A stretch of DNA of 59,803 nucleotides from Acidobacteriota bacterium. Its GTDB lineage: Bacteria; Acidobacteriota; Holophagae; Thermotomaculales; Thermotomaculaceae. Below, one piece after another: positions 9,531 to 17,189 of the stretch (positions are counted from its first letter, which is position 1; each line of letters starts with the position of its first letter). The position numbers and the translations under genes are program-made. The notes below the pieces were generated by a model. That model had not been told where the DNA came from. It worked only from the letters and a program-made list of their open reading frames with translations, and did not search any database. The stretch lies in the NCBI GenBank assembly GCA_026986725.1, contig JALSOA010000021.1:1-59803 (forward strand). Reading direction: 5' to 3'.

Positions 9531-9569
9531 GGTTAAATTTGAATTAGCAATTTGTTAAATTACTGTTAA
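9531..9569 (-). promoter_or_regulatory. Putative Pho box: four 6-bp repeats at 11-bp period
   Basis: On the minus strand the order is TTAACA, TTAACA, CTAATT, TTAACC. They start at 9569, 9558, 9547 and 9536, exactly 11 bp apart with 5-bp spacers. This is the geometry of direct-repeat PhoB/PhoP operators, and the sequence resembles the TTAACA-type PhoP box known from Bacillus. It lies 44 bases upstream of the porin start and 12 bases downstream of the phoR stop. The expected binder is the adjacent PhoB. Confidence 0.75.
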
Positions 9570-9580
9570 TTTCCTGATTT

Positions 9581-11302
9581 TTATTTTTCCGGCAGAAAGA
9601 CAGAGAAAGAAGAGCCCTCTTGCAATTTTGAATTAACCTTTATATCTCCGTTGTGAAGCATAACAATGTGTTTCACTATTGAAAGCCCAAGCCCTGTGCC
9701 CCCCATGCTTTTGGAGCGGGATTTATCGACAACATAGAATCTTTCAAAAATTCTTTCAATGCTTTTTTCGGGTATTCCAATACCTGTATCCGAAACCTTG
9801 ACAAGGAAACCCCTTTCAACCTTTTCAAGTAAAACATCAACTTTCCCTTTATCAGTGTACTTTATAGCATTGTCAACAAGATTGATAAAAGCCTGTTCCA
9901 GTTTAAAGGGGTCTCCCTTTATGAAAGCATCCGATTCAATTCTGTTTTTAAATTCAAGGCTTAACCCCTTTTCCTCAGCCCTTTGTTTAAAAAGAAATAC
10001 AACATTCTTCAAAATTGAAGTCAAATTCACATCAACCCTCTCTTCAATCCCCCTGTCTTCAATGCCTGAAAGGGTTAACAGGTCATTGACAATATTGGTC
10101 AGCCTGTCTGTATTTCTCCTGACAATGTCCAGAAAGGTTCTGCCCTGCTCGCTAACCTCATCTTCAAGGGTTTCAAGGTATCCTTTTATTGCAGTTAAGG
10201 GGGTTCTTAACTCGTGAGAGGCATTTGAAACAAAGTCTTTTTTTATCTTTTCAAGGTTTTTAAACTCCGAGATGTCTCTCAACACAACAATATACTCCCT
10301 GTTTTCATCAACAATGGCAATGCTGCAAAGAAAGGGTTTGCCTTTTATCACTATCTCTTTAAGGGTTGTGCTCCCCTTTTTTGCTTCATCAATAAGGTTT
10401 AAAAATGTGTGGCTTCTAATGTATTGATAAATTTTGTCTCCCTTTCTGACATTTCCGAAAAAGGTGCGGAATGCTTTGTTAAAGAAAAGGATACAATCTT
10501 CAATATCAAGCACGACAATCGCCTCGGAGAGAGATGAGATTATGTTAGAGAGTTCCTGCTGTTTAAGTTTCAGGTCATTGAACAAAACCTTCAATTTTTC
10601 AGCCATTTCAACAAAGTTTTTTCCAAGCAACCCTATCTCGTCATCTCTTTTAATATCAATCTTCACATTGAAATTCCCTTCTGCAATTTTCTCTGTTTCT
10701 TTCGCAAGTTCAACTATTGGCTTTGAAAGGTTTTTTGAGACGAGAAAGGCAAAAATCAAGGCTAAAAGAGAAATTGCGACAACTATAAACAAAAGCCTTC
10801 CCTTTAATTTGTCAAGCAACCTGTTTATGTCTCTTAAAAAAAGGCTAACCCTGACAAATGCAATTACCTTCCCGCTTTTTTTAAGAGGGATTGCAACATA
10901 GAGCATCTCTTTTTTAACTGTTTTACTGAACCTTATTGAATACCCGAAACCGTTTTTTAAGGCATCTATAATTTCAGGCCTGTTTCTATGATTTTCCATT
11001 AACGCGGGGTCTTTTTTTGAATCTGCAAAAACCCTTCCTTTAACCGAAACAATGGTTATTCTTGTATCCGTTTCACTTCCCAATCTCTTCACAAAATCAT
11101 CAAGGGATTTAAACCGCTCTTTTTCAACAAAGGACAAAACCTCCGGCGAAAGGGTGATTGCAAGGTTTTTTAAATCCGAGACAAGGGTTTTTATGTAATG
11201 GTTCTTAACAACACGAAAAGAAAAAGCGAAAACAAAAAGTGCAAGGAGCAGAATTATAATAAAGAAATTGAGGAATATCTTTAAAAAAATTGAATCCTTC
11301 AT
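9581..11302 (-). CDS. phoR: Phosphate-sensing histidine kinase PhoR
   Basis: This 573-residue membrane sensor kinase has one transmembrane helix at about 10-30, then an extracytoplasmic sensor domain (about 35-165). A second helix lies at 168-188 and HAMP at 190-240. A PAS domain occupies about 250-345. HisKA carries His363 in SNASHELRTPLTA, and a HATPase domain follows with the N, G1 and G2 boxes DNAIKYT, DTGIGIP and GGTGLGLSI. It phosphorylates PhoB. The large extracytoplasmic domain resembles Gram-positive PhoR rather than the short E. coli form. The start overlaps the phoB stop by 4 bases. The pst-phoU block 44-90 bases downstream supports the phosphate assignment. Confidence 0.92.
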   Translation of the reverse strand: MKDSIFLKIFLNFFIIILLLALFVFAFSFRVVKNHYIKTLVSDLKNLAITLSPEVLSFVEKERFKSLDDFVKRLGSETDTRITIVSVKGRVFADSKKDPALMENHRNRPEIIDALKNGFGYSIRFSKTVKKEMLYVAIPLKKSGKVIAFVRVSLFLRDINRLLDKLKGRLLFIVVAISLLALIFAFLVSKNLSKPIVELAKETEKIAEGNFNVKIDIKRDDEIGLLGKNFVEMAEKLKVLFNDLKLKQQELSNIISSLSEAIVVLDIEDCILFFNKAFRTFFGNVRKGDKIYQYIRSHTFLNLIDEAKKGSTTLKEIVIKGKPFLCSIAIVDENREYIVVLRDISEFKNLEKIKKDFVSNASHELRTPLTAIKGYLETLEDEVSEQGRTFLDIVRRNTDRLTNIVNDLLTLSGIEDRGIEERVDVNLTSILKNVVFLFKQRAEEKGLSLEFKNRIESDAFIKGDPFKLEQAFINLVDNAIKYTDKGKVDVLLEKVERGFLVKVSDTGIGIPEKSIERIFERFYVVDKSRSKSMGGTGLGLSIVKHIVMLHNGDIKVNSKLQEGSSFSVFLPEK

Positions 11303-11979
11303 GCCTCAAACCTGTACCCAACCCCCCGCACATTTTTTATAAAACACCCTGCCTCTCCAAGTTTCTCCCTTAAATGCCTTATGTGAACATCCACAGTTCT
11401 TTCAATCACATACTTTTCATTTCCCCACAGGTAATCAAGTATTTTCTCCCTTGACAGAACCCTTCCCTTTTTCTCAATCAGGATCTTCAAAATCCTGAAC
11501 TCTGTGGCTGTCAGTTCAATCTCTTTACCCTTAACCCACACCCTGTACCCCTCAAAATCAAGTTTCAATATACCTTTAATTTCAACTGTATGGGCTTCAC
11601 TTTCACCCTTTCCCCTTCGCAAAACAGCCTTCACCCTTGCAACAAGCTCCCTCGGGGAAAAGGGTTTTGTAACATAATCGTCTGCCCCTAACTCAAGGCC
11701 AAGCACAACATCTGTTTCAGAGGATAATGCTGTGAGCATCAAAACATAGATATCCCCGTATTTACTATCGCTTTTCAACAACCTGCAAACCTCAATTCCA
11801 TCCATATCTGGAAGCATTAAGTCAAGAACAACAAGGGCGGGCCTTTCTTTTTCAATCTCTTGTAAGAAACTGCCCGCCTCTTTAAATTCTTTAACCTGAT
11901 AGCCTGCTCTCTTTAAGTGCAGGGAAACAAGGTTTAAAATATCTTCTTCATCGTCAACGACAAAAACCTTTTCTTTCAA
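11299..11979 (-). CDS. phoB: Phosphate response regulator PhoB/PhoP (OmpR family)
   Basis: This is a two-domain transcription factor of 226 residues. The receiver (1-120) has acidic residues DDEED near the start, phosphoacceptor Asp53 in VVLDLMLPDMDG and the conserved lysine in YVTKPFSPREL. The C-terminal winged helix (about 130-226) contains the recognition segment ERTVDVHIRHLREKLG. It should bind the 11-bp repeats upstream of the porin-pst operon when phosphorylated by PhoR. The start is a TTG with GGGG six bases upstream. No ATG fits. It begins 15 bases after the ferritin stop, so ferritin, phoB and phoR probably share a transcript. Confidence 0.93.
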   Translation of the reverse strand: MKEKVFVVDDEEDILNLVSLHLKRAGYQVKEFKEAGSFLQEIEKERPALVVLDLMLPDMDGIEVCRLLKSDSKYGDIYVLMLTALSSETDVVLGLELGADDYVTKPFSPRELVARVKAVLRRGKGESEAHTVEIKGILKLDFEGYRVWVKGKEIELTATEFRILKILIEKKGRVLSREKILDYLWGNEKYVIERTVDVHIRHLREKLGEAGCFIKNVRGVGYRFEA

Positions 11980-11994
11980 TTAAATCCCCGTCCT

Positions 11995-12501
11995 TTACTG
12001 TGATTCAGGAACAAACTGCCTCTGGGCAAGCTCCCTATCCAGTATAAAGATACCGTTTTTGCTTCCCTCAATCAACCTTAACCTGTCAATAATCTCCCTG
12101 TCGTTTTCCTCTTCCTCAACCTGCTCGTCGACAAACCACTGCAAAAAGTTCATTGTAGGCCTGTCTTTCAACTCCTCGGCAAGGTCGGTAAGTTCGTTTA
12201 TGCACTTTGTAATAAACTGCTCATGCTTCAAAGTCTCTTCAAAGGCATGAAGGGGGGAATCCCACTTTTGAGGGGGTTCTTTAATTGCAAGGAGTTTTAC
12301 CTCTCCACCCCTTGACTGAATGTAACTGTAAAACTTCATTGCATGCTCCGTCTCCTCCTTGTACTGCACCATCATCCAGTTTGCAAAACCCTTCAATCCA
12401 ATTGAATCAAACCATGCAGACATTGAAAGGTAAAGGTAAGCGGAGAATAACTCCTCGTTTAACTGTTTGTTTAAAGCATCGTTCATCCTTTTATCCAGCA
12501 T
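11995..12501 (-). CDS. ftnA: Ferritin (non-heme iron storage)
   Basis: This is a 168-residue bacterial ferritin. The ferroxidase ligands are in place: Glu17, Glu50 and His53 in QYKEETEHAM, with further acidic residues in LKHEQFI and the DEQVEEEEND segment. Tyr24, common in FtnA proteins, is also present. It assembles as a 24-subunit cage that oxidises and stores iron, usually together with phosphate. A good promoter (TTGACA-17-TAACAT) and a GGGAGG ribosome binding site precede it. It is separated from phoB by only 15 bases, which couples iron storage to the phosphate regulators. The gene symbol is a family-level assignment. Confidence 0.94.
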   Translation of the reverse strand: MLDKRMNDALNKQLNEELFSAYLYLSMSAWFDSIGLKGFANWMMVQYKEETEHAMKFYSYIQSRGGEVKLLAIKEPPQKWDSPLHAFEETLKHEQFITKCINELTDLAEELKDRPTMNFLQWFVDEQVEEEENDREIIDRLRLIEGSKNGIFILDRELAQRQFVPESQ

Positions 12502-12519
12502 ATCAACCTCCCTGATAAA

Positions 12520-12548
12520 ATGTTAACCTATTAAAACACTCCTGTCAA
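12520..12548 (-). promoter_or_regulatory. Sigma-70 type promoter of ferritin(-phoBR)
   Basis: On the minus strand a perfect -35 TTGACA (12548-12543) is followed by 17 bp and a -10 TAACAT (12525-12520, 4 of 6 consensus bases). The expected transcription start is near 12513, leaving a leader of about 12 bases that contains the GGGAGG ribosome binding site of the ferritin gene. The -35 overlaps the end of an A/T-only inverted repeat, a possible regulator site. Confidence 0.65.
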
Positions 12549-12576
12549 TAATTTTTATCAAAAAATAAAAATTATT
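12547..12576. repeat. Perfect 12-bp A/T inverted repeat upstream of ferritin
   Basis: AATAATTTTTAT at 12547-12558 and its exact reverse complement at 12565-12576 flank a 6-base loop. The repeat covers the stop codon of mscS and touches the ferritin -35 box. It lacks the G/C stem of a normal terminator. It may act as a weak terminator for mscS or as an operator for the ferritin promoter. Confidence 0.45.
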
Positions 12577-13384
12577 CTTTATTCAAATGTACATCAAGTT
12601 GCGGGTATGGAATTGTTATCCCGTTATTGTCAAATGCAACTTTAACACTTTCAAGAAGATAAAAGTAAACATCCCAGTAATCCTCGGTTTTTACCCATGC
12701 CCTAACCTGAATATTAACGGAATTATCCCCAAGCTCGCTAACAGCAACCATTGGTTCCAGGTCTTTTAAAATTTTTTCATTCTCATTTAAAATACCAAGA
12801 ATAATCCCTTTTGCTTTTTCAATATTATCCCCATAACCTATTCCGAAAGTCAGAATAACTCTCCTCCTGTCTTCTTTTGTAAAATTGATTACCGTTGTAT
12901 TTGTAACAGAAGAATTTGGGATTATAACTGTTGCATTATCCAGAGTATTTAATGTGGTATGGAAGATGCCTATATCCTGCACAAACCCCTCAAAACCGTT
13001 AACCTTAATGTAATCCCCAACAGTAAAAGGGCGAAGCAATACAATTAGAATACCAGAGGCAAAATGGGAGAAAGAATCCTTTAACGCCAGCCCAACAGCA
13101 AGACCCATTGCGCCTATAACTGTTAAAAGAGAAGCGGTATTTACCCCCAGTTTATTTAATACCGCAATAACAATCAAAACAGAAAGAGAGTAAAAAACAA
13201 GTTTTCTAATGAGAGAAGAGATAGCCCTCTCCACATCCTTTTTCAAAAGTGCTTTCTCAATTATCTTCGACAGTTTTAATGAAATATAAATACCTGTAAA
13301 GCCAAGAAAAAACACAATTACTATTTCAAAACCATGGACATTCAGCCAATTCCTTGCAGAATTAAAGAGTCCCGAAAAACTCAT
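12572..13384 (-). CDS. Small-conductance mechanosensitive channel (MscS family)
   Basis: This is a 270-residue channel of minimal MscS size. Three membrane helices occupy about residues 15-125. The pore-lining helix contains the glycine/alanine-rich GAMGLAVGLALKDSFSHFASG (around 92-112), followed by the beta domain FTVGDYIKVNGFEGFVQDIG and an alpha/beta C-terminal domain. MscS channels open under membrane tension to release solutes during hypo-osmotic shock. AAGGGG precedes the ATG. The gene is upstream of ferritin but separated from it by the inverted repeat and a separate promoter. It is the first of two MscS paralogues in the window; the other, at 21608, is longer. Confidence 0.92.
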   Translation of the reverse strand: MSFSGLFNSARNWLNVHGFEIVIVFFLGFTGIYISLKLSKIIEKALLKKDVERAISSLIRKLVFYSLSVLIVIAVLNKLGVNTASLLTVIGAMGLAVGLALKDSFSHFASGILIVLLRPFTVGDYIKVNGFEGFVQDIGIFHTTLNTLDNATVIIPNSSVTNTTVINFTKEDRRRVILTFGIGYGDNIEKAKGIILGILNENEKILKDLEPMVAVSELGDNSVNIQVRAWVKTEDYWDVYFYLLESVKVAFDNNGITIPYPQLDVHLNKE

Positions 13385-13476
13385 TTGTACCCCTTTTTCT
13401 TTCTAAAATAAAGTTTAGCAGATTTTTCAAATAAAATGAAAAATTAAGAATAAAGAAATTAAGAATCTGTTTAATC

Positions 13477-14130
13477 TTAAAATTTATATCCGCAACAATC
13501 TATGCAAACCACCTTTTCTTCTTCAAGTTTAACATAATTTTCCGCAACCATCTCTCCGCACATGCTGCACTCTACTATTTTAAAACAGGGTTTTTTCTTT
13601 TCAATGTGAAAATCAAACGGCCCTTCAACCTTCACCAATTGATCAAATTGCAATGAAAAAGGCCTTTTAAATCCAGGCTCTGCAATGTTCTCAGGGATAT
13701 CTGTGGGGTTTATCCCTTTAATTCTGTAATCCTGAATAAAAGGTGCTGAAAAAGCCTTTTTTAAAATCTCTCCCTTTAATGTAACCTTTACAGCCTTTCC
13801 CTTCTTTTTATCAATTAAAAGAAAACTCCACTTACCCTTTGGTTCTTTCTTTAAAATTCCCTTACCAGAGGTACACCCTGTAGCAAATTGAACACCATCG
13901 GCAAAACACCCTGCTGCATGGCCATTTCCTACATTGATTATTGCCATAGTATCCATATTTCTTTCCCTTTTAATACCAAGGGCTTTCAGTCCAGCAAGCC
14001 CGGCCACATAACCCATTGGCATTCCGCCGCATATATGCCCGTGAATATTCAATGCAGAGTACAAAAACTCCCGTTCTTCCTCTTTTAAACCCTCGATTGA
14101 ATTAACAATATTACGGTGCCTTTCAAACAT
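13477..14130 (-). CDS. FmdE-family protein with C-terminal zinc ribbon
   Basis: This 217-residue protein has an N-terminal FmdE domain (about 20-120), named for a subunit of formylmethanofuran dehydrogenase. The signatures are ALNIHGHICGGMPMGYVAG and AAGCFADGVQFATGCTSGKG. The C-terminus carries a four-cysteine zinc ribbon, CSMC and CIDC about 20 residues apart. Non-methanogens have many such proteins, often linked to metal or molybdenum/tungsten enzymes, and the exact role is unknown. It is the last gene of the arsC-arsR-TauE operon, starting 11 bases after the permease, with GGAGG before its ATG. A role in metal or oxyanion handling is inferred only from this context. Confidence 0.8.
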   Translation of the reverse strand: MFERHRNIVNSIEGLKEEEREFLYSALNIHGHICGGMPMGYVAGLAGLKALGIKRERNMDTMAIINVGNGHAAGCFADGVQFATGCTSGKGILKKEPKGKWSFLLIDKKKGKAVKVTLKGEILKKAFSAPFIQDYRIKGINPTDIPENIAEPGFKRPFSLQFDQLVKVEGPFDFHIEKKKPCFKIVECSMCGEMVAENYVKLEEEKVVCIDCCGYKF

Positions 14131-14140
14131 ATTAAGCCTC

Positions 14141-14887
14141 CTATTTCAATAAAATATCCTTGACAATGAGGATAATCCCAATAAGATAAAGCACTATTGC
14201 AAAAACCCTCTTTATTTCCCTTCCCTTTAGTTTTTTTACCATAAAGTTTGAACCAAGCCTGCTTCCTGCAAAAACAGCAATTACGCACAAAAACCACAAT
14301 CCCCAGTCCGGCTTTGCAGTCATTGCAATGTGTGAGAGAAAACTTGAAATTCCCGAAAATGTTACGATTAAAGAGGAAGTGGCAGCAGAAATCTTTGCCT
14401 CAACACCGGCCATATATAAAAAAGGGACAACAAACGAGCCTCCGCCCCTTCCGATAAGCCCTGCAAGAAAGCCAAGCACACTTCCCCCTGTAAACCCTAA
14501 AATAACCCTTCCCTTTCCTTCCATTTTTCTTTCAGGCTGCCATCCTATCCACATCATAGTTGCAGATATAAATGTGAACAATGCAAACACAAAAATGAGA
14601 AATTTAGACGGCAGAATTGTTGAAAAATAAGCCCCAACAGGTGCAAACACAAGCATAGTTATCCCGAAAAAAACCCCTATTTTAAAATCAATAAGTTTCT
14701 TTTTCCAGTAAGTAAAAGCAGCGGATGAGCTGTTCACCACATTCAAAAGCATACCAAGAGGTATTGCCTGAGTCTTAAAGTCAAGCCCTGCCCAGAAAAG
14801 GACAGGTATGTAAACCTGAGAGCCCCCCATACCAAGCATTGAAAAAACAAAGGCTATAAAGAAAAAAAGGACAGGTATCCACCACAT
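14141..14887 (-). CDS. TauE/SafE-family membrane permease in an arsenate-type operon
   Basis: This 248-residue protein has about eight predicted membrane helices in two repeated halves. Both half-repeats show the family glycine signature, GMGGSQVYIPVL near residue 19 and GLIGRGGGSFVVPFLY near residue 143. TauE/SafE permeases export sulfite, sulfoacetate and other small anions. It lies directly downstream of arsR (3-base gap), where an arsenite pump such as ArsB or Acr3 would normally sit. It may therefore export arsenite or a related anion. Neither activity is shown by the sequence. GGAGTGAGGT precedes its ATG. Confidence 0.85.
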   Translation of the reverse strand: MWWIPVLFFFIAFVFSMLGMGGSQVYIPVLFWAGLDFKTQAIPLGMLLNVVNSSSAAFTYWKKKLIDFKIGVFFGITMLVFAPVGAYFSTILPSKFLIFVFALFTFISATMMWIGWQPERKMEGKGRVILGFTGGSVLGFLAGLIGRGGGSFVVPFLYMAGVEAKISAATSSLIVTFSGISSFLSHIAMTAKPDWGLWFLCVIAVFAGSRLGSNFMVKKLKGREIKRVFAIVLYLIGIILIVKDILLK

Positions 14888-14890
14888 ACC

Positions 14891-15244
14891 TCACTCCTTG
14901 AATTTAAGGGAGCAAACATCAGGGGACAATTTATCAACCTTTTTTAACATTTCGCTAAAAAACTCATCATTCTTCAAAGAGTTAAAAACATCCCCTATTA
15001 TCTTCCGGATAAAACGGTCGGATTCAAGGGAATAGAAAACCCACTTCCCCTCTTTTCTGCTTTTCACAATACCTGCCCCCTGCAACAGCCTCAAATGGCT
15101 TGAAACTGTGGAAAAAGAAACAGGAAGGCATTGAACAATCTCACAAACACACATCTCCCTTTTGAAAAGCAAAAGGCAGATGGTCAATCTGTTAACATCC
15201 CCAAGTGCTTTAAAAAGGCCTGAGAAAGCGGATAATCTATCCAT
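14891..15244 (-). CDS. arsR: ArsR-family metalloregulator with CVC arsenic site
   Basis: This is a 117-residue winged-helix repressor. Residues 31-39 read MCVCEIVQC: Cys32 and Cys34 match the arsenic-binding pair of E. coli ArsR in both spacing and number. The third cysteine (Cys37 in E. coli) is replaced by a cysteine at position 39. The recognition helix SFSTVSSHLRLLQGAG and the wing SRKEGKWVFYSL are typical. ATG at 15244 is preferred because GAGAGG lies 6 bases upstream. It overlaps the arsC stop by 8 bases. It should repress the operon by binding the palindrome at 15696-15715 and release it on As(III) or Sb(III). Confidence 0.9.
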   Translation of the reverse strand: MDRLSAFSGLFKALGDVNRLTICLLLFKREMCVCEIVQCLPVSFSTVSSHLRLLQGAGIVKSRKEGKWVFYSLESDRFIRKIIGDVFNSLKNDEFFSEMLKKVDKLSPDVCSLKFKE

Positions 15245-15674
15245 TTTCAACCTCTCTTAAAAGGTGAGGCAACTCGTATCGCACAAACTCTTTTATCTCA
15301 TCCCTTACCCGCCTGAATTCATTTAAAATTTCATCTTCACTTCCCCTGAATTTAGCAGGGTCCTCAAAGCCGTGATGAATCACAATTGCATTTTCTTTAA
15401 GGTAAACAGGGCAGTTTTCTTTTGCATGGCCGCAAAGTGTAATAACAAAATCAAAGTTGATGCTGTCCAGTTCGTCAAGTGTTTTTGAGTAATGGCCACT
15501 CATATCCACCCCGTCTTCATCCATCACTTTAAGCATATAAGGGTTAAGCCCGTGCTTTTCGGTGCCTGCCGAATAAACATCAACAATATCTGACAAAAAG
15601 AGTTTTCCATACCCCTCAGCCATCTGACTTCTGCAAGAATTCCCTGTGCAAAGAAAAAGAAGTTTTCTCTTCAT
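15237..15674 (-). CDS. arsC: Arsenate reductase, thioredoxin-coupled low-molecular-weight phosphatase type
   Basis: This 145-residue enzyme reduces arsenate to arsenite. The P-loop CTGNSCR carries nucleophile Cys9 and Arg15. Cys81 and Cys88 in TLCGHAKENC match the redox pair Cys82/Cys89 of the plasmid pI258 enzyme, as does HHGFEDPA. These extra cysteines mark a thioredoxin-coupled arsenate reductase rather than a plain tyrosine phosphatase. ATG at 15674 follows GGGAGGAGAG. A longer frame from 15725 would run through the operator and is rejected. It is the first gene of the operon. Confidence 0.92.
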   Translation of the reverse strand: MKRKLLFLCTGNSCRSQMAEGYGKLFLSDIVDVYSAGTEKHGLNPYMLKVMDEDGVDMSGHYSKTLDELDSINFDFVITLCGHAKENCPVYLKENAIVIHHGFEDPAKFRGSEDEILNEFRRVRDEIKEFVRYELPHLLREVENG

Positions 15675-15695
15675 CTCTCCTCCCATCATTTTTAC

Positions 15696-15725
15696 ATTTT
15701 GACAAATATCAAAATATAAAGTCAA
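15696..15725 (-). promoter_or_regulatory. ars promoter with ArsR-type palindromic operator
   Basis: On the plus strand 15696-15715 reads ATTTTGACAAATATCAAAAT, a perfect 7-bp inverted repeat with a 6-bp centre. In the minus-strand direction a -35 TTGACT (15725-15720) and an 18-bp-spaced -10 CAAAAT (15701-15696) bracket it. A bound dimer would cover the spacer and the -10. The palindrome resembles ArsR/SmtB operators with TGA...TCA half sites. The arsC start is 21 bases further downstream. Confidence 0.72.
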
Positions 15726-15761
15726 GGAATTTTTCAGCCCTTTTATCTGGGAAAGTTTAAT

Positions 15762-16439
15762 TCAAAAAAAATCAATGAGTTTTAAAGCAATCTCAATATC
15801 ACTTTGCTCGGTGATTTTAATGTTAAAATGCCAGTCTTTTACAGGGAAGGGGTTAAAACCGAAATCTGAAAGCATGGTGGATTCGTCTGTGTAGATCTTT
15901 TTTGCTTTTTGAAAACAGGTGTGAAGAATAGAGAGTTTTGCCCCCTGAGGGGTGGTTATGGCAACCGCATTTTTCCTGTCAATAACCTCTGAAAACTCAC
16001 CGTTTTCAAGCCTTCTCAATGTGCCGCTTAAAGGGATATAGGGAACAGCGCAGCCTTTCTCCTTTGTCTTTTCTATCACCTCTTTCACAACCTCTAAACT
16101 CAAAAACGGCCTTACCCCGTCGTGCACAAGGAGGGGAATATCTTTTTTATTTTCCTTCCGAAAAACAAACTCAACCCCGTTTTTCACAGAGAAAAACCTC
16201 TCCTTACCCCCTTTAACTAAAAAAAGCGGGAAGGAAAACCTGTTTTCAAGGAATTTAAAATCACTTTCAAACCCTTCAGGGTAGGTTAAAACACAAAATG
16301 CGGGCTTTATTTTTTCAAAAAAACCAACAGTCCACTCAATTAAAGGCCTGCCGTTAATCTTCTCTAACTGCTTTGGATAGGGCTTTCCAAACCTTTTCCC
16401 CACCCCCCCTGCGGTGATGAGAAGTATGTAATCAGACAT
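15762..16439 (-). CDS. ispD: 2-C-methyl-D-erythritol 4-phosphate cytidylyltransferase
   Basis: IspD joins CTP and methylerythritol phosphate in the non-mevalonate isoprenoid pathway. The nucleotide loop AGGVGKRFGKPYPKQ, the VHDGVRPFLS motif and the K-N-A-V-A-I-T-T-P-Q-G segment are intact. The length of 225 residues is the single-domain form, with no fused IspF. Its ATG overlaps the SDR stop codon (TAATG), so it is the last gene of the valS-SDR-ispD group. A gap of about 90 bases separates it from arsC and holds the ars promoter. Confidence 0.95.
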   Translation of the reverse strand: MSDYILLITAGGVGKRFGKPYPKQLEKINGRPLIEWTVGFFEKIKPAFCVLTYPEGFESDFKFLENRFSFPLFLVKGGKERFFSVKNGVEFVFRKENKKDIPLLVHDGVRPFLSLEVVKEVIEKTKEKGCAVPYIPLSGTLRRLENGEFSEVIDRKNAVAITTPQGAKLSILHTCFQKAKKIYTDESTMLSDFGFNPFPVKDWHFNIKITEQSDIEIALKLIDFF

Positions 16440-17182
16440 TAAAACACCTTTTTGGCGGTTTTTTTGAGGATAAAGTCTCTGAAAAAAGCAGGCATACAGG
16501 ATAAGAACCTTAAAACAAAGTAAAACAATTTAGGGAATCCATACTCTTTTTTGTTTTTGTCAATTGCATACTCAATTCTGTCAAGTGCATAATCAAGTTC
16601 CATTAAAAACGGCATTTTGAATTTGTTTTTTTCTGTCAAAGGGGTTTTTATAAATCCGGGCATTATGTTTATCACCTTGATGTTATAGGGGGATAGAAGG
16701 TTTCTCATTGATTCGCAGTAAGAGTTCAAAGCCCTCTTTGTTGAGGAGTAAGCAACCGATGAGGGGGAAGCGATTATTGATGCAAGAGAGGATATTACAA
16801 CGATCTTGCCTTTTCCCTGCTCAATCATTTTGTTCACAAGTGGCTCTAAAAATGCGTGTACTCCAAGCACATTTAAGTCATAGGTTTTTTTAAATGATTC
16901 AAAGTCAGGCACTTCAAGCCCGTGCCCTGTTGATGTTCCTGCATTTGCAATTGCAATGTCAATGAAGTTTCTTTTTGCCACCTCTTCAACTATCTTTTTA
17001 AATGCACCGAATTTTGTGATGTCTATTGGATAGACAAAAACCCTGTTCGGAGCAAGGGCTTTCAATTCTTCAAGTTTTTCCCTTCTTCTCGCAAAAAGAA
17101 AGAGGGTGTGCCCTTTTTCAATATACCTTTTTGCAAGCCCATACCCTATGCCGCTTGAAGCACCTGTAATTGCTATGTTCAT
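16439..17182 (-). CDS. Short-chain dehydrogenase/reductase (SDR), substrate unknown
   Basis: This is a 247-residue classical SDR with Rossmann motif GASSGIGYG near the N-terminus, NAG at about residue 80, catalytic serine in VISSLAS and the YSSTK active site. The C-terminal 40 residues are hydrophobic and basic (FVLRFLSCMPAFFRDFILKKTAKKVF), so it may sit on the membrane, as do several SDRs that act on lipid substrates. The substrate cannot be told from sequence. It follows valS by 7 bases and overlaps ispD by one base. Confidence 0.88.
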   Translation of the reverse strand: MNIAITGASSGIGYGLAKRYIEKGHTLFLFARRREKLEELKALAPNRVFVYPIDITKFGAFKKIVEEVAKRNFIDIAIANAGTSTGHGLEVPDFESFKKTYDLNVLGVHAFLEPLVNKMIEQGKGKIVVISSLASIIASPSSVAYSSTKRALNSYCESMRNLLSPYNIKVINIMPGFIKTPLTEKNKFKMPFLMELDYALDRIEYAIDKNKKEYGFPKLFYFVLRFLSCMPAFFRDFILKKTAKKVF

Positions 17183-17189
17183 CTGTCCT

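Noticed and set aside
15675-15725. Longer N-terminus of ArsC from 15725
   Set aside because: It would be translated through the ArsR palindrome and -10 region. GGGAGG before the ATG at 15674 and the match of Cys9 to family numbering support the shorter form.
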